From: Bipalium vagum
Taxonomy: Eukaryota; Platyhelminthes; Tricladida; Geoplanidae
Length of the DNA stretch: 33,909 nucleotides
Direction of reading: 5' to 3'
NCBI GenBank assembly: GCA_037834085.1
Contig: JBBMKC010221681.1
Span: 1 to 33,909, forward strand
The position numbers and the translations under genes are program-made. A model generated the notes under the pieces. The model worked only from the letters and a program-made list of their open reading frames with translations. It was not told the origin of the DNA and did no database searches. This document shows positions 11,101 through 22,468 of the stretch, one piece after another; positions within the stretch are counted from its first letter, which is position 1, and each line of letters opens with the position of its first letter.

Positions 11101-13126
11101 CAATTGTTGAGCCAATCAAGTTTGGGATGGTCACTTTACAACACTCAACTTTGTTGGATTTTATTATCTATTTCAAATTTCCCCCCCTTTCCCTTTTCTC
11201 CTGTCAAGAATATTATAATCAATAATATTTTTCAGATAACCATTATATATTTTCGTAATGATTTTTTTTTAAAATCTTTAAGCTTTTGTTGCAGATGAAT
11301 TGATCAATCGATTTTAAAGTTATTTTAACATTAACCAAAAATATATATATGAAAATCGAAATATTTTCTTTTCAATTGGAATATTAATGTAAACCTCAAA
11401 AAACGGAAATGAATTTTAGCTTTAAAATAGAACGCAATTGTTATAAGAAAAAATCATTTTACAATTAATAATGTCACAAACTTTGTTCAAGTTATCCTTC
11501 ATAGTATCCGAAGCTAAAACGTTGTGCAGCCTTGCCAATTCTACAGATAAATCGATTGTTGATCCATAAAAAACAATTTCCTTTTTCACACTATTCTGAA
11601 GCTCGTCAATGTTTTCCTCATTTTGGATTGAAGATATGTGGCGCAGAAATTCTCTCATGCGAGGAATTTCCTCTTTAAAACATTCATTGAGAAATATCAT
11701 AAAATGTTCTTTGTCACCAAATTCTGAGAAATTAGCTAATGACTGAAAATATAGATTTTCATGAAGAACGGTGGCATCCATATCACTACTTACTTGCAAT
11801 GATTTGGCAATCAATGTCAGTGTTCTTTGAACGGAAGGTTTTTCTGAAAAATGCGAAACAAGACCGAAAAGGTGCGGAGATAAAATAGCTGGGCATAGGA
11901 GTCGAAGAAATATACAACCGGAAACTATGACGTCACAGTGAAGTGCTTTTTTTTCTTTCTCTTCACTTTTCTTGGAAGAAGATTCTAAGATTTTTCTCCA
12001 ACAAGTGAAAACAAGCTTCAATTGTCTGGAAAATGTTTACATTCGTAAAACGAAACCAATATTGATCATTCCAAATACTTGGGAAATTCGTGATCTTTAC
12101 TTTCGTAAATCTTACACCAAATTTGTTTCAAAGATTCGATTAGTCGATGTTGATTGTCTAGGGTGACAATTTTTGGATCTTCCGTGCCAAAATTCATACG
12201 AGAAGAGTCTACTTCAATTGTCACATTTTTAAACATAACGTCACGAATAAATGAGTGAAGCATATTATGCAAATACTGAAAAAAATAGTTTATAAATTTC
12301 ACTCATTAAACATTAAATTTCTATTACCTGGGAACCGACAAGTTTCATATGACTTTCGATTATTTTGGTAACAATAGTGTTAGCACGTAGAGTCATGGAA
12401 TTATTTTCTGTAAACATTGAAATAATATAAGGATAATAATTAATATTTATAATAATTTTTAATAATTATAATGGTAATAATGATAATAATAAATTAGATA
12501 ATCTGAATAATGAATTGATTAATTCTGCATTCATTGTATTTTCAGGTTGTGAAAAAAGTACAAATATATTTTATTGTACTGAAATTCGTGTAAAGAAAAA
12601 TGGACCTGAATTGACTTCTGTTCCTTTCAAAAATTTTTCCGATTCCAAGAAATTTAACGCGAAATTTAATTTTAGAGCTTGAAACTTAGCTGTCATTAAA
12701 CAGATTTCTATTTGGCATGACAAAGTAAATCAATCGTGTCTGATTGATCTTTCAATCTGTTTATACCAGAATGTTAACCAATGTCGCCAATGTATATCAC
12801 AAATTATTTGTTTGCAATAATTGTAATCCACAAGATCAGAGAATTTCGTAATTAATAATTTTAATTTAGAAAGAAAAATTTAATCTTTATATTGGTTTTT
12901 AATTTTTATAACTTAATTTCTTTGTACAATTAAAAATTTCATTAGAAAGGTAGTTCAATTATTAAATCAATCAATATTTTTAAATTAATCTTTTATTAAT
13001 AATTTCTCACTGTGAAAATTGATTATGAATATGATAAAAATTTTCTTTTTTCATATAAAAAAGACCTTGTAAATAATTTTATTTTTAATTTAATTTTAAA
13101 ATTAAAACAACAACAACAACAACAAC

Positions 13127-13186
<60 letters not shown>

Positions 13187-14554
13187 CAATAAAAATAATA
13201 TTCAATTAAAATTGTTTTTAAGTCATTTCAAATTTCTATTTAAATATTTTAATCGATAATTCATTATTTATTTCATTAATTTAATATAAATGAAAATCTT
13301 AAAATATTTATTATAACTGTTAATAAACGTAAAAATATAAGTAAGAAATTACCAAGATCATTGACTTCTTGGGAAATTAGATTGGTAAGAAATTCGACAA
13401 TTGTGCCATTACTTTCGTGTATGTTTACCAAGCAACTTGCTACTTCTTCTCTTAACTTTACTGGCAAATTTTTTTCAAGGAAGAGAATTAGATCGAGATA
13501 ATTTTTAATGGCAATCTAAAAATTCCACTTTAAGAAAATTTGTACTAGTATTTAAAGGATAATCAATAAAAAAATTTTAAAAATCGCGTTTACATGTAAC
13601 ATTATACAATGCGAAAAATGTATTTGTCTATCCACCTTACCTTACCTTTCTTTAGTAAATTTTGGTGCCAGTATTTATTCAAAAAAAGAGTCTCCAACAA
13701 AATTCGAATGTCAAAATAAAAAATTTTTTTGAAGATAATATTTGAAAAATTGTTATAGCCAAAAATAAAATTATAATAATAGCACTTTATTTTATCAATG
13801 TATTGATCACAAAATGAATTTCGATATAAAATCTTAGTATTGCCAAATATATATTATGATTTTAAGAAAAATATTTGAATTTTATTTTTTGGAATCTTAT
13901 TGGAAATTAATTCAAAGGAAGAAGGAATTGAGGATGAAAAAAACGAGAATTGATATTATCATAATGAAAATATCAATATCACACAAAATTCATTTGCATA
14001 GATTCATTAAATGTTTAAAAAGTGGAATTTTGGAAAAAATTTTATCAAATCTTTTATTTACTAAAAGACTTATAAATCTTTTTTTAATTTTTAATATTAT
14101 TAATTTTTGAATATTCTTTTTTGAATATTCTGACTAATTATTTAATATATTTCATTTTTTAATATGCTTATATAACACGAAAATTATAATTATTTATTAA
14201 ATTTAATTATTTATTTTTTAAAAAGCCATGTTTTATTTTATATTAAGCTCTTGAAAAATTATAAATAGACCTTTAATTTTTTTTAATTTATCAAAATTGT
14301 TAGATTCTTAGTTTCTACACTTTAGATTATTACACATCAATAGTCCTTCATTTCCATAAAAAAAATATATTGAAAGCACCCTTAATCATTCATTTCTTTC
14401 CAAATGCTTCTTTTTAAATTATTTTGTTTGATCAAATTCAAATTTATTTTTATCTACTCAAATATTCCTCCTTTTGAAAATGACAATACTTTTCTTCATT
14501 TATCGGCTTATATTGTAACAATAAAATTCACAAACTATACTAATTTTTATCTAT

Positions 14555-14589
<35 letters not shown>

Positions 14590-15798
14590 AACTGATAGTC
14601 AACAAAGTGAACAATAAAAGTTCGATACAAGTTTTAATTATATCAAATATATACAAAATCTATAACAGTATCGATTGTTTTCAGTACCTAATATAAATAT
14701 TTTTCAGAAAGTGCTGATTCTTTTCTGAAACATTTAAATATCACCTCCAACGGATTCTTTAAAAAAATCAATTACATTCAATTTATTCACCTGAATTTGT
14801 CTATCATGCACCTTAAATAAAATTTCTAAAAATCAAGATATTTTTTATTATTGTTTGAATAACAAAATGACAATTTTCACACAATTTAATCAAAAATTTC
14901 CTTAATGTTAAGCAAATTACAATAAAAGATCAAAAAAGTAAAAGTAATTAAATATTATAAATATTTAATTAGTAAAGTTAATTTAATATATACTCATAAA
15001 AAATATTAAATAAATAATACGAATTTCTTTAAAACCATAAATTCTAAAAATTTCAATCACGAGTATAATAATTTCTTTATTTTAATTTTCAATTTTTTAG
15101 TTCAATCTCTGTTATTCACAGCATCAATGAGTCAAGTATTTAAAAATAAAAATCCCATTATACATTACACGTATATACATAAAAGAATTGTAGAATAATA
15201 CCCGAAGGGCCTGAGAGTCAGAATTAACATAATTCAATATCATTATTTTCACAATCAAGAATTATTTGACTTAAGTTATTCCTTGAGAAAAATATAAGGA
15301 TCAATAATTAAAATTCGAATCATTTTAATTTTGATGAAGACGGTAGCACAACGCAAGCCGTCAATCAATTTACAAATCTTATCCAAATATTTGTTCACTA
15401 ATGAAACTCGAATCAAAAGTCTTGTGCAGGATGACTTATGGATTACTTAACAGCCAAAACAATATCAAACAAAAATCATTAAAAGTAATTTATAGATAGA
15501 AAAAATTATTTCCAAAATAAAATAATTTTTAGTCTACTTACTTTCTTAACACTTCCTAATGTTAAAGTGAAAATGAAATATTATTAACCAATAAATAAAG
15601 GTTAACATAATTGATTTCTTATATTTATAATTAGCAATAATTACAAACATTCAAACATTGAGAACTTTCGATTTACGGGTTAATAGTATTATCATTTATA
15701 ATTTATTTCTTACTATAATTATCAAAATTAGTAACCATGTGTAAAACACAATATTTTTACCATTAAATAAATTCAAGATTTATTATTATTATTTTTAA

Positions 15799-15854
<56 letters not shown>

Positions 15855-18462
15855 TAATATTTATATTTATTATTAGTGCTATTAATATTATTATACTCAT
15901 TTTAAATTAAATTTTGATCATAAAGAGCATTATCACCAAAAATTTTCAATTAAAATAATGAAATGAAACCTGGGCCAGCATATCATACGATTCGCATTTC
16001 AGTACTTTTAATGCCTCATAACGTAATTTAACGCGCAGCTGAATGGGATTTGTATTTAGATCCGGTAGGATATCGAGCGATTTGATATTAAACCAAGCTT
16101 GAATTTCATTCTTACTACTGAGATTGGCGATAGTAAACATAGCACCACCTTGAACAAAATATCAATACGATCATTTCATCACTTAAGTTCATTTATCTTT
16201 ACCAATGCATTGCATACTGTTTTTTCTTTTTTTCTTTTTAGAATGTTTAATCGGATCAGGTTCTTTATAAAGATTGATACTTAACGTTTTAAAATGCGGC
16301 AAATTACTGAATTAAAAAAATGAAACCAAATTAAATGATAGAAGTAAATGAAATTGTTTTAAAATATTTCAAATTTTTGTTTAGGTTATAAAAGGAAAAC
16401 AATTTAGATCCACATATTTTTATGGAAAAATTGAAAGTTATAATTTTAAAATTTTTATAAAAAATCAATAATATTTTTTTATTTCAATGACTTCTGTAAT
16501 ATTTTTAAGTAAACAATAACAAAATAAACAATATGTTATAAGTAAACAAATAAGAAAAAAATATTTTTTTAAAACACAAATCAGAAATTTTTAATACCAA
16601 AAATTATGATCCAAATTTGTTTATTAAATTTAAAAATTTGTTTTTGAATGATCTCTACATATACTAAATAAAATATTATCATTGGAATCAAGAAATCAAA
16701 AAACTGATTAAAAAATATTTTACTCTATTTACTTGGCTATCACTTGAATGTATTAAAAATATTTTAAATTAACATAAATAAACCAAAAAATATTCCATGA
16801 ATTTCGATTTTCTTTTCATTTACATTAGGAAATATTAGTTCATATTTATTTAACAATTTGTATTCAGATAAAGTTTAATTCAATTATCATAAAATGAAAT
16901 ATTTAACTGTTCATGAATCAAAAAATTATTAAGAGCCAAATAGATGAGATGAACTCAATGAGGTTTATCAGCAAATATAAATTACGGGGCACAATTAACA
17001 GTTTTACCTTTGTTGACAAAAAAATATATTTATGTGGAATATTTATTGTATGTAAATTCAGATTACATATAATTGTTTTTTTAATGTACATATTTAATTG
17101 TACATATTCATATAACATTTTTCATTTATCTTTTAGATTTTAATTTGTAATCATGAAGAAACAAGGTGAAATATTTGCATCTTTCAAAAATGAATTTTCT
17201 ATTTGTAAGACTCTTTCATTCGTTGAGAAGGCTTTCCCAGAATGTCCGCCATCATATCAACAGGTGAACAAAGTAGGTACTGGTGGTCCAGTTTCACTGA
17301 CAATAAATGATGATGCCGAAAAAAATTTGAAAGCTGTTGATGGAAACCCATTCCTTGCTCTTCGGAAAATGTCAGATAAGTTTGATATTCCTCGTAATGT
17401 CTGCCTGCACGATCCACTATAACTGCAACAGTGTACAATGATAGTTGCCTAACACTTGCATTTGCAATTATTAAAGGAAAAAAAGCAAAACGTTTCTTTC
17501 ATTCATGAAAATGCGCTCTCCACGTTGCACAAATTGTCAAAGATTCTACTGCGACAGTTCTTAAACATCCCCCATACTCACCCGATCTGTCACCTTGTGA
17601 CTAATTATTGTTTGACCGTCTAAGTCAATTATTAGCTATTAAAAAATTCACAATGACCAAATGCTAGATAATGTAATAACAGCAATTTTTTCCACACCAA
17701 CTGAAAAATTTGAGGCAGCTTTTTAACAATGGATCGAAAGATTGGAGATGATGGCCCTAACCCATGATAATTATGTTTATGAAAAATTTCTGGATTAACG
17801 TATTACTTTTTTATCTAAATTTTGTGTTCCGTTTTTTATAAAAATAGTTTTTTTGTCAACCAAGATATTATAAGTGCAAATTTTTACTAAAAAATCGAAT
17901 TTATTCTTTTTATTTAATAAAGAACATGGAAATAATATATAGAAATACGAAATAAAATTGGTCAAATAAATTGTTTATCACTTTAATTTAATAATTAATT
18001 CTTAATTAAAATTTTAAATTTCAATTTAAAAAACTGTCCTAATTTTCAACATAATACAGTAAATACATCATTTTTATTAGTCAAAGTGTAATAAATATTG
18101 GATGTTATGTTAATATTTAATTGATTTCTGATTTTCTAGAGACACAAATTTTATTTATTGTTGATTTTTATTGTAAGAAAATACTATCTAATATTTTCTT
18201 AAATTTAGGCAAAATTTTATATATCAATAGAAAATAGATACTACAAAACAAATAAACGACGTTTTGATAAATAAACTTTAAATATTTCATTTACCATTTG
18301 AAATAAAAAATTAATTTCGATACAATTCGCAATAACATGATAGGATGTTAATTTTTATATTATTCTTATACAATAACAGAAAATAAATATCTCTGATCTT
18401 ATACTTTTTACTTTTTATAATAATTCTCAGTTGTACCAGTAACTCCAGATTTAAATTTTGTA

Positions 18463-18499
<37 letters not shown>

Positions 18500-21400
18500 T
18501 TTCAGAAAATCCTTGTTAAAAAAAACTTATTTAATTGTAAAATAAATTTCATTTTTCACATGATTAAATTTTAAATCTACCAAATATAACCTGTAAGATG
18601 ATCGAATAAAACCCCTATAATTTTCTCATTGAGTACAGAAAGAATAACAGATAAAACAAGAATTATTTATTTTTTTTAAGAAAATACAAATCAACATATT
18701 ATTGATAACCTACACTTACTTAATTAACAAACTTTATTTTAAATAAAACTATTCATTTAAAAATTTAATTAAGTAAACCTTTAAGTATTAATTAAATCTT
18801 AACAGATATAATTAAAACTTTCTAAAAAACTTTTACAACAGTATATATTCCAGTACTTTTGGTGACAATTTTAAGAACTTCCAAAAAGGCCTTAATATGT
18901 TAGTTGACACAATAAATTAAGATGCTAAATAACAAAATACAAAATTGATTTTCTTCAATCAAATATATATCTGTTAAATCCAATTGTCACTCAATAAAAT
19001 TGTGACGAAAATGAAAAGAAATTAGTGTAATCACTTAAAAAATGAAAATATACAAAAATTTATTTAAAAAACAGATTAAAAATATTGTTAAAATAATTCT
19101 AAAGATTAATTAATATTTCCTTATTGTTAGTAAGTCAATATATGAAAATTTTCAATTTTATTGACAAACTTTGATTTTGAAAAAATATTTTATAAATATA
19201 ATCGTTAAAAAGTCAATTATTATTATTATTTTTATTATTATTTTTTTTTATTATTATTATTATTTATTATTATTATTATTATTATTAGTCTAATATATGT
19301 AAGTACAACTTCTAGAATGTATGAATTTAAACTATAAATTACATTTATATTATTATGTAAAATAACTTTGAAAACATTTTAATTTTTAAAAATTATTAAT
19401 CAATAAATAAAAGTTCCGTATTAAAATAATCATTAAAATGTCTTAATTGAATTTATTTTTAATTGATTTTAGTTGTATAATTATTTTTTTCTATTAGGTT
19501 GTAAAGTTCAAAATCCAACTTATTATAAACTAATTTTTGAGACCATATTTCTCAACAATAAATTTTAAAAAAATTATAATTACTATTTACTTAATGTTAG
19601 TAACATGTTGTTTTACTGATTAGTTTGATTTAATAATTTTGATCAGCATTCTTGCATGTTTTGGGGTGTAAAATTTCAGTTGTTGGGTTGCAAAATCAAG
19701 GATTAATCCTGGAATTTTTGATAAAATATCCATGCCAATTATACATTCGAGTTCATTATTTTCCATCACTTTTAATGTATGATAAATATCATGACCCATT
19801 ATTCTAATGATACTTCTGCATGTGCCTAATAAGGGTACTGATTTGCCGTCTACACCTATCACTGATATTGGAGATGTGTTAACTGAATCTTGCTCTTCCA
19901 AATTTAGTATTCGAGCGTCGATAAGGGATGTTTGTGCTCCAGTATCTACTAGAGCCAGAACTCTATGTTTATTTACTCTGATCGTAATCATAGGTCGGGT
20001 TTCGTTGGTTATAAATGAATTTCTTACACAATTTATACTAGATGGCGGTGAATTATTGTCAATTCTAGTTATATGGTGAAAATTAAAATCAGTAAATATA
20101 TCCATTTGATAGATCAATGAGGGATTTTGTTGCATGTTGACTGTGGCATTATATTCTGCCAAAGTTAATAAGGTTATAAATTCTGTTTAAGTTATAGAAG
20201 AGGCCAGTCTCGTCCATATTATATATATTAATTAAACTGGCAATTTTTAAAAATTAGTAATTAAAAAGAAAGTATCATGAAAATAATAATAAAAGAGTTT
20301 AAAATTATATATATAATATCTTTTAGTTTTGTAATAATTTTCAGTTTCAAAATAAAAGATATCTAATTTACCAAGATAAAATATTGGGGCTATCAAACAT
20401 TTTTAATCCTATTAGAAACTGAATTTTTTCTCAGTCATAAAAAAATGTTTGACATTTACATTTTTTTCATTATATATAAGAAATCCTATGTTTGAGTATT
20501 TGGTTCTTTAGTAACAGAACTTTTTATTAATTGTATTATTAATTGTATTTTTATTAATTATATTGTGATCAAAATTTAAAATTTTCTATTTCTCACAAAT
20601 CAAATTTGATAAAAAGAAACATTAACTGATTTAACAATAAAAACAATCAGTAACAGACAAAATAAAAGAAATTAAATAAATATTTATAATACAATGTGGT
20701 GTGATAAAAACACACTCTGTCATGTATCTTTTGAAATAAGATTTTAGTTTCTAAGGAAATCTCTAAATAAATATATTTATGTATGAACGATATACAATCA
20801 ATAAACGAACTCAGTGAGAAACACATTTGAAACACTTTCTACGAAACACATTATATAATAATTATCATCAATAGTTACTGAGGTAACGATAATTAATTTA
20901 ATTTCATGTATTCAAGAACATTAAAAATCCCTTTCTGTTAATAATCAAATTTTAGTTTCAGTAAACCAAGATATTAAAGTACAGTCTGTCACACTCAGTA
21001 GCTCACAAAACACCAAGAGATATGGTAAGAGGTCCGACAATCATATCACAATATTGATGATTAATTTCTGATTAAATCATCAATAATTTCCAATTTTAAC
21101 TCAATTGCAGTTGCGGGTAATCTTCTCGTTTGGTCTCATTTTCGTTTTTAAAAAATTGTTTATATATATTTTCAATTTCAGATGTAATAGTTCTTTCAAA
21201 CAGATTTAGACAATCTTAGTTTAGTGATTAATTCATTCATAATATACGTATATCGACAAGAATGGAACATGAAAATGAATTTACTAACTTGAGCACAATG
21301 TCTTCGGCCCAGAACACAGTACCATCACTATTGGCCAATTTACTTGTGGTTTTGGCAAGTATGACCTTATCAACGCTCACTTCACAGAAATATCTGAAAT

Positions 21401-22437
21401 CGAAGACAAGTTAATAACGGAAGTGAAAATGAAGACCAAATCACACAAACCTCCGTTGAGTTGAAAGATACTTGGATTCAAATACGGTTATTTTGAGACT
21501 ATTATTGAGTCGATTTTCGTTTTCAAAATTTGGTTTCAATGTTTGTTGCAATCTGAAAGAAATTAACATCAGAATAAAATATCGACCATAATTCATTTTT
21601 TCATGATACAAATATATTCAAAAATCGATGAAAACCAAAAAACCAATAAATTGATATTATACTTGTCTGTATTATGTGCTAAAACCGAAATGTTACAATA
21701 AGCAATACATCCGTTCACAAATAGAAACTCATCCAAAACGAAGTTTGAAACCAAAGTTCATTGATCCAACTTTTGAAAATATGAACATTATTTTAAATGA
21801 AAACTTAATTCCCCTTTTCAAAAATCTAAAAGAAAATCTCGATATTACAGTTTTTGGCTACAAAAAGTAAAGATCCTAAGACTTTTGCGTTGATCAAAGA
21901 AGAGTATTTGTGAAATTATTTGTGAAATTATGCATATTTTGTTAAAAGATGATTCTAAGCTAAAAAATGATAACGGGTTATTGATCACTGAAAGTTAGGT
22001 CATACATATTAATTATGATTATATAAATAAATAAAAGAAACTAATCAAAGAAGAATAACATTTTTCGATATGTTCAAAAAACGGTTTTTTTAACATATGT
22101 TCAAGAAATAAAAATGTCAGTTATAAGAATTGTGACAGAAAGATGATTAAAAACTAACAGTACCGTAACGATTTTATATTTTCATAATAAAATATGAATT
22201 CAATGATGCACTTTTAATAAAAAAGAAAATTATCTATTATATATGCTTCTTTCATAAATTTTTTGTCAGTATTTAGGCCATTATATTTTAATTTTATTAT
22301 CCATTATTTCATTTTTTTTTAATGTTTCTTCGAAGAAGTAATCAATTAACATGACTGTCGATTTGAAATAATTTAATTGGAATAAATAATAATAATATTA
22401 TTAATATTATTAAGAATAATAATATTAATAATAACAG

Positions 22438-22468
<31 letters not shown>

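Larger units (their letters stand above)
13516..15969 (-). other. RasGAP intron 12 (2,454 bp)
   Basis: AT-rich sequence with a (TA)n(TG)n microsatellite at 14555-14589 and an (ATT)n tract at 15779-15851. An 84-codon plus-strand open frame (13856-14110) is rich in Lys, Ile, Phe and Leu, as chance frames are here. No recognisable gene. Confidence 0.5.
16307..21288 (-). other. RasGAP intron 10 (4,982 bp), a transposon-bearing intron
   Basis: The longest intron. It contains a mariner remnant (17153-17830, plus), a (TA)n run (18466-18496), an (ATT)n tract (19218-19286), a fossil retropepsin frame (19620-20162, minus) and a scrap of pogo-type transposase (about 20180-20240, minus). The remaining sequence is AT-rich without coding signal. 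Confidence 0.7.

Noticed and set aside
10607-11298. Four overlapping plus-strand open frames
   Set aside because: They lie in intron 17, overlap in different frames and match no family; low-complexity Phe/Leu/Ser content fits chance.
11725-11765. TEV protease site as evidence of engineered or contaminating sequence
   Set aside because: It spans a well-formed intron acceptor in a conserved host gene with host-like flanks; coincidence is the simpler explanation.
13023-13205. Minus-strand frame of Tyr and Cys runs
   Set aside because: It is only the translation of the (AAC)n(AAT)n microsatellite.
13856-14110. Plus-strand 84-codon open frame
   Set aside because: Lys/Ile/Phe-rich content as expected of chance frames in AT-rich DNA; no motif, sits in intron 12.
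16913-17143. Open frames on both strands just before the mariner remnant
   Set aside because: Overlapping antisense frames without motifs; at best mariner flank.
19807-20079. Plus-strand 90-codon frame
   Set aside because: Antisense shadow of the retropepsin frame.
20647-20835. Minus-strand 62-codon frame in intron 10
   Set aside because: Phe/Tyr/Ile-rich with no motif, no splice-compatible phase with exons 10 or 11.
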